Below are positions 8,618 to 17,531 of a DNA stretch of 35,921 bases, piece after piece (the first letter of the stretch is position 1; every line of letters begins with the position of its first letter). The notes beneath the pieces are model-generated. The model made no database searches. It was not told the origin of the DNA and was given only the letters and a program-made list of their open reading frames with translations. Source of the stretch: Candidatus Ozemibacter sp. (GTDB lineage: Bacteria > Muiribacteriota > Ozemobacteria > Ozemobacterales > Ozemobacteraceae); the NCBI GenBank assembly GCA_030446435.1, contig JASURT010000008.1, positions 1 through 35,921 on the forward strand, in the 5' to 3' direction. The translations under genes were made by a program, and so were the position numbers.

Positions 8618-8659
8618 AAAAAAAAGACGAAAAATCAGATCTTCGATTCGTCGCAGATC
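8618..8659 (-). terminator. Probable intrinsic terminator of the four-gene phosphatase run
   Basis: On the minus strand GATCT and AGATC pair around an inner CGA/TCG stem with a CGAA loop (8638-8659). The stem lies in the last codons of the phosphatase gene ending at 8635. Two T-runs of 5 and 8 follow, interrupted by CGTC. The stem is modest, but the position directly before the lexA -35 box fits insulation of lexA from upstream transcription. Confidence 0.4.
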
Positions 8660-11616
8660 ATTATAAGATAGGTAAGGTCATCCTGGGCTTCATTTTCGCC
8701 GAGATGCTTCTGGTAATGCTGTAATACGTTGTTATAAAAAACTTCGGGGTTCATGTCGTAAGAGTCCAGAAGTATCTGTTTGAGGCCTGAATAACCAATT
8801 TCTTCTCCCTGAGGATTTCTGGTTTCAACGATACCGTCAGTGTAAAAAATCATGGCATCACCGTGTTTGAAGCCAAGATTGCAGCTGCTGTATCCGGCTT
8901 TTTTGAAAGCTCCCAGAGCCGGCCCTGAAAGGGTTAATTCTTCGGCTTTTCTGCCATTTTCTCTGATTAAAATCGGTGAGCAGCCGCCTGCATTCGAGTA
9001 TATGGCGTTGTTTGTCGTTCCATGTATATAAATGTACTGAAAGGTCATCACCTTTCGCTGTTGTTTACTTTTAGACGCCAGAATCATCTGATGCAGCCGG
9101 GTCAGAAGTAGCTCGGGTTGGGCCTGAAGCTCGGTCGAACCCAGCACCCCGGCCTTGGCCATGGCCATGATAACTGCTGCGCCGACACCATGTCCGGCAA
9201 CGTCGCCGATGAGAAGTGCGAAATTCTCTGTATCTATATCGATAAAGTCAAAATAGTCTCCGCCCAGCTCTGACATGGTAATGCTGCGACCATGTATGCG
9301 AAAATTGCCATTGGCATAATCAGGTTTCGGAAAAAGGCTTTCCTGAACGATTCTGGCTACTTCAAGCTCTTTGAAGCCAACCATAACATCATTGAAAATG
9401 TCGGCAATCTGGCCAAATTCATCTTTATCGGCAGTTTTTATTCTATGATCGAAATTTCGCTGTTCAATCGCCAAGGCTCCGTTTCTAAGTGCGTCGATTG
9501 GGGTCAGGAAGCTGCGGAACAGAATTTGGGCCATACCAATAGAGAAAAGTAAGCAGAACAGGCCGAAAAGCAGAAGATCATGTCGCTGAAGCTGAATTAC
9601 CCGTTCGATATCATCGAGAGGGTGAAGCCCGATTATCTTGAAGTGGTTCATTTCATTGCCGTTAAAGCCCACTGCGATGTATTTTTTATTGTCAAGACTG
9701 ATGATCTGTAAGTCTTCGTTCGGTTGATCATTGAGAAATTTTGCGAAAGCGCTGAGTTCCGGTGAAAAATTAGTGTCGCCGGGCCAGAAGTTTCCGGTTT
9801 CAACCGAAACGGCGATGAATCTGATACCTTTGTTGTTTTTTGAGGCTTTAACGATGTTCTTTTCGAGAAATCTTCTCTGGAGATTGTATGGGCGCCAGAA
9901 GGCAAACCCGATATAGTCATAATTACCTTTTTCGTAGATAGACAAAAGGTTTGAGTAGCCATAGTCCTTGTTCCGCCCAAAACCCCAGTAGCCAAGGTAA
10001 TCAAAGTTGCTGACGATGTCGTGTACTATTTCAATGAAGGGTTTTTGCATCAGAGTTTCGGCGATGATTTCAAGCTTGTTGACTGTACCAAGCGGAAACG
10101 GCTTATTGTTAAGGTCGCTTAATACTTTTTTGCCGAAAAGGTTGGCTGAATTCAAATCGCTGATTAATATTTTGCTTACTCTGCGCTTAGGTCGGGAATT
10201 TTTCAGGTCAAGTTCGAGGTTGTCTATGCTGCCTTTGAACCTGAACAGGCCAGTGTTCGCCAGTAGAATCCGGGTGTTGCTCGATACCAGATAGAAGTTG
10301 TCGGCATGTTTGCTTCTCATTTGTTCGATCGTTTCATTACAGAATGCTTCGCTGGTGCCTTGTTCTTTAATTTTCGGCCCCAGTTCGGCAAAAAACTTTT
10401 TCAGTTCCTGAGCAAGGGCACCATTATGCGAAACAAATCTTTTGTCGAAGCTGATGATCATTTCTGTGGTCTCGGCTTTGGCTCTGTTTATAAGTTCAGA
10501 CCTTTTATGAGAATAATTTTCCTGAGAAATGACACCCAGCGCGAGAAGCGGAATTCCTGATGCGAAAATGAAAAGAAATGCGAGTTTGTAGCGAATTGAA
10601 ATATTTCCTGGTTGCTTTAGCACGACAGTTCTATAGGTATAAAGAAACACCGGAATCATCATCAGAAGAAATATTGCGGTTCCCGATAAAGCGTAAAGCT
10701 GTATCTGATTTTGCGTGTTGATTCTGTCTGAACGTATGAACAGCCTTAATTGCGGCGCCAGGTATTGAAAATAGAAATAGGCCTTTTCGGTTTCGATAAA
10801 CCCAGCTTTATCTCTAACGCTTGTTTGAATTATGTCGCTCAATAATTCCGGATTCTGTGGTTTATAGTTTGTCCAGATATCTTTGTCGGGTTTTTCAGTA
10901 GTGAAAATTCCCATTTGTAGATTTCTTACCTGGGCAAAGCCATTTATAAAGTATTTCAGCCCGGAATGATTTTGTAATTTTTCTTTGGGAAAGGCGAGAA
11001 GAAAGCCAGAATCTTTGAGAAAAAAAGAAAGGTATAGTGGGCGTTGCAGAGTGCTGTCAGTCCAGGCAAAGCTATAAGCCCTGGGATCAAAATTGAAATC
11101 AAAAATTTCCGGCAGATATTGCTTACCCAGAATTTTTCTCGTCGTTTCGAGGTCGGATTTATATCGCTTCAGGCCCAAAGCGCGGTTGAATGAGAAATTG
11201 CTGCTGAGAGTTTGAAAGACTTTTTTCCAGTCAGATTCAGAATAATCGCTGTTAAAAGTCCTGGTGACGGTGTTTCCGTTCTTGTCCCAGCTGATGTATT
11301 CGAATTCATTATTAAAAGTATTTCTTACGTTTTTTACCCAGTTTTCGACTTTTTGGGCCTCTACCTTGTTTTCTATAAGCTTCAGGTAATTGAGATGAAA
11401 AAAGCTGCACCAGAACTCCTCCTGGTCAATACTGCTTTTAGATTGTGACGAGGCCTGCTTAAGCTCAGACTGTAAATTTTCCTTAAGCTGCTCTTCCTGA
11501 AGAACGAGATTGCGAAAAATCGTCGAGTATATTATCAAAGCCGGAACACCGGCCAGAACCAGACAGATTATCAGCCAGAAAGCAAACGAGCGCAGATTCG
11601 AAATTTTTTGCTTCAT
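8635..11616 (-). CDS. Transmembrane sensor HAMP-SpoIIE/PP2C phosphatase, A-type, pair 2
   Basis: A 993-residue protein, last gene of the B-A-B-A run that starts at 20524. TM1 is about 11-31, TM2 about 310-330, TM3 about 344-364 and TM4 about 680-702, followed by HAMP and a PP2C domain from about 770. The two extracytoplasmic regions are about 275 and 315 residues. Metal acids are complete: D787 in GGDYFD, D805 in GDVAGHG, D927 in YTDG and D979-980 in AQDDLT. The NAGH motif reads NAGGCSP. Shared features with the A gene of pair 1 include FNSDYSES, WTDS followed by an RPL or KPL motif, QES LFP at the HAMP-PP2C junction and a QE-Y-KR stretch after TM3. Its ATG overlaps the TGA of the preceding B gene (ATGA), which predicts translational coupling. 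The PP2C role is from family knowledge; ligand and substrate are not visible. Confidence 0.93.
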   Translation of the reverse strand: MKQKISNLRSFAFWLIICLVLAGVPALIIYSTIFRNLVLQEEQLKENLQSELKQASSQSKSSIDQEEFWCSFFHLNYLKLIENKVEAQKVENWVKNVRNTFNNEFEYISWDKNGNTVTRTFNSDYSESDWKKVFQTLSSNFSFNRALGLKRYKSDLETTRKILGKQYLPEIFDFNFDPRAYSFAWTDSTLQRPLYLSFFLKDSGFLLAFPKEKLQNHSGLKYFINGFAQVRNLQMGIFTTEKPDKDIWTNYKPQNPELLSDIIQTSVRDKAGFIETEKAYFYFQYLAPQLRLFIRSDRINTQNQIQLYALSGTAIFLLMMIPVFLYTYRTVVLKQPGNISIRYKLAFLFIFASGIPLLALGVISQENYSHKRSELINRAKAETTEMIISFDKRFVSHNGALAQELKKFFAELGPKIKEQGTSEAFCNETIEQMRSKHADNFYLVSSNTRILLANTGLFRFKGSIDNLELDLKNSRPKRRVSKILISDLNSANLFGKKVLSDLNNKPFPLGTVNKLEIIAETLMQKPFIEIVHDIVSNFDYLGYWGFGRNKDYGYSNLLSIYEKGNYDYIGFAFWRPYNLQRRFLEKNIVKASKNNKGIRFIAVSVETGNFWPGDTNFSPELSAFAKFLNDQPNEDLQIISLDNKKYIAVGFNGNEMNHFKIIGLHPLDDIERVIQLQRHDLLLFGLFCLLFSIGMAQILFRSFLTPIDALRNGALAIEQRNFDHRIKTADKDEFGQIADIFNDVMVGFKELEVARIVQESLFPKPDYANGNFRIHGRSITMSELGGDYFDFIDIDTENFALLIGDVAGHGVGAAVIMAMAKAGVLGSTELQAQPELLLTRLHQMILASKSKQQRKVMTFQYIYIHGTTNNAIYSNAGGCSPILIRENGRKAEELTLSGPALGAFKKAGYSSCNLGFKHGDAMIFYTDGIVETRNPQGEEIGYSGLKQILLDSYDMNPEVFYNNVLQHYQKHLGENEAQDDLTYLIMICDESKI

Positions 11617-14543
11617 TTGCCGCCCCTTACTAAAACGATAATGGTAAGATCGTCGTCGGCTTTGCTGGTCCAGCTGTTATAAAGCGATAGAATCCGATTG
11701 TAATAGACTTCAGGATCAGCATCGTAAAGTGTCGGAACGGTTTTTCGCAATCGCTCAAAGCCAAAATCTTCTCCGTTCGAATTTCTGGCCTCGGCTATTC
11801 CATCGGTGTACAAAACCAATGCATGATTTTGTTCAAGTTTGAAAGAAAAGGTCTGATATTTCGCTCTGCTGCCGATGCCGAGAGGTGTAGATACATGCTC
11901 TATGAATTCGCCGGTTTCATGTGCGGGGTCGACGACAATCGGAAAACAGTGGCCCGCATTGGCAAAATTGAATTCTCCGGTCTCGGGCTTGAAAACAAAA
12001 TATTGAAAAGTCATCATTCTTTTCATATTAGGGTTTTTGATCTTGGCAAAAATTCTGTGAAGCGAACTTGTCAGCTGAGAAGGATTCAGCTGCTGTTGCT
12101 TGTCTGAAGTAAGAACGCCGGCCTTGGCCATTGCCATCATTAAACCGGCCGGAACTCCGTGACCGGCAACATCGCCTATAACCAAAGCCCAGTGCTGAGA
12201 GTCTATTTCAAAACAATCATAATAGTCGCCGCCAAGAGTCGTCATGACCAGACTTTTTCCATAAATTTTACAGTTTCCGGCCGTAAAACTGTTGCCCGGA
12301 AAAAGGCTTTCTTGTACGATTCGCGCTACTTCAAGGTCGCCAAGCCCTTCGGTGACTCGATTGAAAACTGCTCCCAGATAGCCAAGCTCGTCATTGTCGA
12401 GTGCAGGAATGCGATGGCGAAAATCGCGGCGACCTATGGCCAGGGTTGCTTTTTCAAGCTCATTTATTGGTTTCATGAATTGATGCGTTAAAAACAACGA
12501 AATCGCGATGGTTAGAAGTATATTCAAAACCAGAGCGAGAATTATGTAGATTTTAAGATTGAAAATCTGCCGGTCAAGCGAAACTTCAGGAACAACCAAT
12601 GCCATTACCATGGTTGAAAGATTTTTTCCCTTCATGCCCACGGCAATATGCGAAGAATTGCCAAGCTTGATTCTTTGATGAGTGCTGCGGGGTGAGTTCT
12701 CTGTTTTTTCAAGAAAATCCTGTATTTGCGCAGGACAACTTGCTAATGAAGGCCAGAACTGAATTCCGTTGTTCGATCTGAGGTAAATTTGCGAATCTGC
12801 AACCATTCGGTTTATTGAAGAAAAAGTGCTTTCGACGTATTGTTGATTAAGGTTACTCTGATCCCAGAGCATCATGAGAAAATAGTTGTAGGCTGACCTG
12901 GAGGGTGCGCCAAAAGCATATTGATAAGAGGTTTTAAAATTATTGCCGGTATTCAGCTCGACTACCTTGCCCGAATTTTTATGGGCATGTCTGATAAGCT
13001 CTGAATTTGCGGGAGACAGAAGGGCTTTGAATACATCTGTGGCTTCAACCTGAATAATATTGCCGTTGATGAACTGCAAAGCCGCGCTGATCATGGGAAT
13101 AACATAACTGCTTGAATGTGCGGGTTTTTTATCGTCAAGATAGTAGCTGAAAATCTGTCGACTGTCGCTTGAAATCAGATAAGCTTCAGAGGGCCGACAC
13201 TGCTCGACCGCTGATTTCAGGCGGCTGAAAACGGCTTCATTTGTTGTGTCTGCTGTCGAAAGTGAATTGATGCGATTGCATTCTTTGTTCATGAACTGTT
13301 TAAGTTCTTCTTTTTTACTTTCATACCTGGCGTCAAATTCTTTCAGCCGGGTAAGTGAGCTGCTGACAAAGTCATTTCTTATCGATATTGCCTTGCTTTC
13401 TATAAAGTCATAACCAATGAATGCCAGCACTATCAAAGGTATTAGATTGGCAAAAAGAAATACCATCGTCAGTTTGAGTCTTATAGAGACAAAACTTTGC
13501 CGAATATGAAGATAAAAATATATGAGAAGATAGGCCAGGAAGATGATTGCAACTATTCTGACCATGCTGATATTTCTGCGGGTGCTGACCGACCAGAGCA
13601 ATGGGTCCTTTTTTTTCATCGAAAAGATTCTCAGGTTGTTGCCTGCTACTTTTACTGCGACGATAGAGTTGCGGGCTTCTATAATCGGCTGAGAAAGCTC
13701 TTCAAAACGTGCAAGAGCCAGGGTCAGCTCTGGTTTCAGCTCTGATGGAATATCAGTTTGTGGCTCGGTAAAATTCGGAGGTATGACATAACCGGTGTAA
13801 AGGTTTTCTTCAGGTCGATTGGCCGACTTGATCAGTTTTATCAGGCCATTTGAACTTTCGAGAAGATTATTGCTGAAAAAGACAAGAAATGAAATTTTGT
13901 CGCCTATGTGATACCAGTAATCTGAGCGGTGATTCGAAAAATCGACTTTGGCCGGACCCGCTTCTTTCCCGCTTAAATAAGGGAACTTGAGATGTTCTGG
14001 AATGAAGAATCGACCGAGATAGCGGGCAATCAGGTTGCGGTTCTTTTTTAGAATCGAAGTGTCTGAGACCCTGACTTTCATGTCAACGACAAAAAGATCT
14101 TTAAGCTGGCTTAAAGTCTGGTAAAGACGTGAAAGAATGAACTTGAAGCCCTTTTCGTCGGTTAATTCAGGTATGATGCGGCCAGTATTATCCCAAACAA
14201 TGAATTCGAGTGAATCGGGGTATTGTTTCTTCAGGTTGTTGATATTTTTTTGCAAAAAAAGCTCAGGGTTCTTTTGCTTTTGCGCCAGGGTAAAAACTCT
14301 TTTGAGCAGGCTGTGAAAGTAATTTTGATCGGAACTGAAATTTTCTAGAACTTCAAGGGTTTGCGTCAGTTGCTGATGAGTTTGATTTCGAAGCAGGTCT
14401 GTTTTCAGGTTGTAAAGCCTGGTTAAAGAGGCAGAAATGATGAACAACGGGAAAAGAAATAAACAGAAGGCCATGACGAGTCGACAAATTGCCTTATCGA
14501 AAAAATTCGATGCGTTATCTTTGCTTTCTCCGGGCTTTTTCAT
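11613..14543 (-). CDS. Transmembrane sensor HAMP-SpoIIE/PP2C phosphatase, B-type, pair 2
   Basis: A 976-residue protein. TM1 is about 19-38, TM2 about 327-346, TM3 about 356-374, TM4 about 662-686, HAMP about 687-740 and PP2C about 755-976. Active-site acids are D773 (GGDYYD), D791 (GDVAGHG), D914 (YTDG) and D963-965 (ADDDLT), and the NAGH histidine is H865. The ATG directly follows the TAA of the A gene of pair 3 with no gap, so pairs 3 and 2 are one transcription unit. It ends inside the start codon of its own A partner. It resembles the pair 1 B gene most: both have GLG before the HAMP-PP2C linker and QESLFP, where the pair 3 and 4 B genes have QENLFP. A Cys replaces the usual Phe/Tyr after GGDYYD, probably without effect. 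Confidence 0.93.
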   Translation of the reverse strand: MKKPGESKDNASNFFDKAICRLVMAFCLFLFPLFIISASLTRLYNLKTDLLRNQTHQQLTQTLEVLENFSSDQNYFHSLLKRVFTLAQKQKNPELFLQKNINNLKKQYPDSLEFIVWDNTGRIIPELTDEKGFKFILSRLYQTLSQLKDLFVVDMKVRVSDTSILKKNRNLIARYLGRFFIPEHLKFPYLSGKEAGPAKVDFSNHRSDYWYHIGDKISFLVFFSNNLLESSNGLIKLIKSANRPEENLYTGYVIPPNFTEPQTDIPSELKPELTLALARFEELSQPIIEARNSIVAVKVAGNNLRIFSMKKKDPLLWSVSTRRNISMVRIVAIIFLAYLLIYFYLHIRQSFVSIRLKLTMVFLFANLIPLIVLAFIGYDFIESKAISIRNDFVSSSLTRLKEFDARYESKKEELKQFMNKECNRINSLSTADTTNEAVFSRLKSAVEQCRPSEAYLISSDSRQIFSYYLDDKKPAHSSSYVIPMISAALQFINGNIIQVEATDVFKALLSPANSELIRHAHKNSGKVVELNTGNNFKTSYQYAFGAPSRSAYNYFLMMLWDQSNLNQQYVESTFSSINRMVADSQIYLRSNNGIQFWPSLASCPAQIQDFLEKTENSPRSTHQRIKLGNSSHIAVGMKGKNLSTMVMALVVPEVSLDRQIFNLKIYIILALVLNILLTIAISLFLTHQFMKPINELEKATLAIGRRDFRHRIPALDNDELGYLGAVFNRVTEGLGDLEVARIVQESLFPGNSFTAGNCKIYGKSLVMTTLGGDYYDCFEIDSQHWALVIGDVAGHGVPAGLMMAMAKAGVLTSDKQQQLNPSQLTSSLHRIFAKIKNPNMKRMMTFQYFVFKPETGEFNFANAGHCFPIVVDPAHETGEFIEHVSTPLGIGSRAKYQTFSFKLEQNHALVLYTDGIAEARNSNGEDFGFERLRKTVPTLYDADPEVYYNRILSLYNSWTSKADDDLTIIVLVRGGK

Positions 14544-17531
14544 TTAACTCATTTCTTTTTTTTGATTACCATCCGCTTCATCGGCCAAAGAATTATCATT
14601 GGCAGTGTAAACCAATACCACCATTGTCAGGTCGTCCTGGGCGCTCTGACTGCCCAGATGCTTCAGGTATTCCTGATAGATATTCCGATAAAACTTTTCC
14701 GCATTCAGATCCCAGCTTCTCAGCAGAAGCCTTTTCAGTTCATCGTAGCCCATTTCTTCATCATTATCGCCCCTTGCTTCGACAATTCCGTCGGTGTAAA
14801 AAACAATGGCATCACCTGGGGCAAAGCTGATTTCGATTTCTGAATATTTCGCTTTTTTAAAGGCTCCAAGCGCGGCTCCGGGAAGCTTGAGCTCTTCGAC
14901 CCTGTTTTCTGCTTTTCTGATTATTATTGGCGAGCATGCCCCGGCGTTGCTGTAGATCCCGGTTCCATTGACAGAGTCTAGGTAAAGATATTGAAAAGTC
15001 ATGATTTTTTTCTGTTTTTTCGTCTTGGAAGCATGAATCAGGCTGTGCAATCTTGAAACCAACTCTACAGGCCGGTTAAGAAGGTTCTCTGATTGAATGA
15101 TTCCGGCTTTGGCCATTGCCATGATCAATGCTGCGCCTACTCCGTGTCCGGCTACATCTCCGAGTAATACGCTGAAATGCTGATCATCTAGTTCGAGAAA
15201 GTCAAAATAATCGCCACCCAGTTCACCCATCGATTCACTTTTTCCATACAGACTGAAATTACCGGTTGCAATAGAGGTCTGAGGCAGAAGCTGCTCTTGA
15301 ATCGCACTGGCAACTGATAATTCTTCAAGATCGACCATGACTTCATTGAAAATTTCACCCATTTTGCCGAACTCATCATGCGACATCGGCGGCAATCTAT
15401 GATGAAAGTGCTTGTCTTCAATGGCTTTCGCGCCAAAGCTCAGATGATTTAACGGCATTAGAAAGCTGTGGGCTAGAATCTGTGAAAGGGCAAAAGTAAG
15501 AAGAAGGCTGAGAAGAGCGAATATGCTCAGTTGTCGCTTTTGCCTGGCAATGAGGTTTTCGATACGAGACACCGGATAAAGGCCTATAAGACGGTATTCT
15601 GTCAGAGAATTGCCGTTGAATCCCATTGCCAGATGCTGTTCGCCCTTGTAATCAACAAATTTGATCTCGTCTCCGGGAAAACTGCTGAGGGTGCTGGCGA
15701 ATTGGGTTAAATCCTTGTTTTTGAAGGCCTCTAGTGGAACCGATGCCTCTGAATCTTTAATGGCAACGACTTTCAGGCCAAGATTGTTGCGATTGGCTCT
15801 GGGTATAGATCGCTTCATGAAGCTGAGTTGAAACTTTTCTTTTCTGAACATGGCGATGAAAAAGAAATCTTCGGTTTTGGTGTGCCCAAGGGTAAAGGTA
15901 TCGATGATTGCCGGGTGTACATTCTCGCCAAAGCCCCATTGAGAAAAGTTGCCGCGTCGCTGCATCATGTCGAAAATGAAGTTGACAACAGGCTTTTGCG
16001 TTATTGACTCGACCAGAATTTCTATTTCGGTTGCGATCTTGCCTGAAATTTTTATGCCATTGACCGAGTCGATAAAGTAATGGCCGATTTTTCGGGTGAA
16101 ATCAAGCTGTGACTTGCTTTGACTGCTTTTGCTGTTGTAATCGTCAGGATAAAGACCGTTTTTCGGGTCGTAAATTCCGAATTCAGTTCCAAGAACTTCA
16201 CTGCGACTGGCTATAATCAGAACTTTCTTTTCATAGTCGCCGATATTTTTAACCAGCTCCTGAATTATTTCCCGGTTTATTTCCTGGTTTTGCACCCTTT
16301 TTATGAATTGTTCTTCGGCGAATTTTTTGTTGATCAGAATCTTTGCATATTCAGATTCGAACGATTCATCGAATGTCTGCAGATAAGCCGTGCCCCGGCC
16401 CAGTGTTTCCTGCAGAAGAGTGTCTTTTTTCTGATTCAGATAATCGGTGCCGAGAAAAAACAATACCAGCAGAGGCAGGCCGTTTGCGAAGAAGAAGAGA
16501 AACCGCAGTTTCCAGCGAAGCGAAAGGCTGTCTGGAACCTCGAGAATGAATATTCTATAAGCATAACGTCCAATGTAGAACGACAAAACGATAAAAAAGA
16601 AAATGACTGAAATATGTGCCCAATTTGTGTTTGCCCTGGTCAGGCTTTTGTCGAAGAAGCCTAATACCACCAGCTCTGTTCTGATAAATTTGGGAAAAAT
16701 GAACAGATTTTCGGTCTCAATTTTGAAAGATTTGTTTTTAACATGCTCTGTAAGAGCTTGCTCAAGCTGCTTGTTGTATTTTTTGTCTTCAGGGTCTATT
16801 AGCTGATATTCAGGACCGTTTTTAAGCGCAAATTTGAATTTATTGTCGCTTTTTGAGCTGAAGCTTTTAAGACTGCTCAGAATACCGTCGACCGCTCCAA
16901 GTTGGTCGTAGTCGATAAAAACCACAACCAGCACGTCATTTATGCATCTTGTCCAGAGAAGTGGCTTTTTAAAAGTACTGTCAGTCCATACCAGAAACCG
17001 ACGCTCTTCGTAACTGCTGTGAAGATGTTTTAGATTCGTTTGTGGGCCGAATACTTCGCCGATAGCCTTTTGTTCTTCAACTGTCGGATCCCGGGAGTCG
17101 CGACCTCTACGTAATCTTCGCTGAAAAACCTTCAGGGCGGTCAGCCATTTCTCTTTCGGTTCAATCTCGATCGAAGCCGTAGAAATACCCATTGAAGGTT
17201 GAAAAACAAGGTAATTGAATTTAAGGTCTTTTCTAAGATCGATTATCTTTTTATGAATATTATCTGCGGTTTCAGAACTGTTTTTACCAAGCAGGTTGTA
17301 GTCTATTTCGGTTGTAAGGTGATGACACCAGAACTGCTGACCGTCAGAAAAAGTCTGAAGATTTTTGTAAAATCTGCTCAGTTCTTCCTGGTTGTGTCTC
17401 AGCAGATTTTCATCAGCCTGCTGCCGCAGATAGTTAATGCCGGTTACCAGCAGAACTGCCGGAATGAAAATGAAGCAGAAAACAAAAAGAGAGAAGATAA
17501 GACGATTTTGTTTCTTTCTGTTTAAACTCAT
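14544..17531 (-). CDS. Transmembrane sensor HAMP-SpoIIE/PP2C phosphatase, A-type, pair 3
   Basis: A 995-residue protein. TM1 is about 10-32, TM2 about 305-327, TM3 about 342-361, TM4 about 666-690, with HAMP to about 740 and PP2C from about 755. Metal acids are D774 (GGDYFD), D792 (GDVAGHG), D914 (YTDG) and D966-967 (AQDDLT). The NAGH motif reads NAGACSP. It groups with the A gene of pair 4 through VDLEEL, QEQLLPQ, YLNQK after TM3 and VDSVNGI in the second sensor region. A Lys/Glu-rich hydrophilic tail of about 20 residues follows the PP2C fold and is missing from the pair 1 A protein. Its ATG overlaps the preceding TGA, and its TAA abuts the next ATG, so it is translated within a continuous B-A-B-A series. 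Confidence 0.93.
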   Translation of the reverse strand: MSLNRKKQNRLIFSLFVFCFIFIPAVLLVTGINYLRQQADENLLRHNQEELSRFYKNLQTFSDGQQFWCHHLTTEIDYNLLGKNSSETADNIHKKIIDLRKDLKFNYLVFQPSMGISTASIEIEPKEKWLTALKVFQRRLRRGRDSRDPTVEEQKAIGEVFGPQTNLKHLHSSYEERRFLVWTDSTFKKPLLWTRCINDVLVVVFIDYDQLGAVDGILSSLKSFSSKSDNKFKFALKNGPEYQLIDPEDKKYNKQLEQALTEHVKNKSFKIETENLFIFPKFIRTELVVLGFFDKSLTRANTNWAHISVIFFFIVLSFYIGRYAYRIFILEVPDSLSLRWKLRFLFFFANGLPLLVLFFLGTDYLNQKKDTLLQETLGRGTAYLQTFDESFESEYAKILINKKFAEEQFIKRVQNQEINREIIQELVKNIGDYEKKVLIIASRSEVLGTEFGIYDPKNGLYPDDYNSKSSQSKSQLDFTRKIGHYFIDSVNGIKISGKIATEIEILVESITQKPVVNFIFDMMQRRGNFSQWGFGENVHPAIIDTFTLGHTKTEDFFFIAMFRKEKFQLSFMKRSIPRANRNNLGLKVVAIKDSEASVPLEAFKNKDLTQFASTLSSFPGDEIKFVDYKGEQHLAMGFNGNSLTEYRLIGLYPVSRIENLIARQKRQLSIFALLSLLLTFALSQILAHSFLMPLNHLSFGAKAIEDKHFHHRLPPMSHDEFGKMGEIFNEVMVDLEELSVASAIQEQLLPQTSIATGNFSLYGKSESMGELGGDYFDFLELDDQHFSVLLGDVAGHGVGAALIMAMAKAGIIQSENLLNRPVELVSRLHSLIHASKTKKQKKIMTFQYLYLDSVNGTGIYSNAGACSPIIIRKAENRVEELKLPGAALGAFKKAKYSEIEISFAPGDAIVFYTDGIVEARGDNDEEMGYDELKRLLLRSWDLNAEKFYRNIYQEYLKHLGSQSAQDDLTMVVLVYTANDNSLADEADGNQKKEMS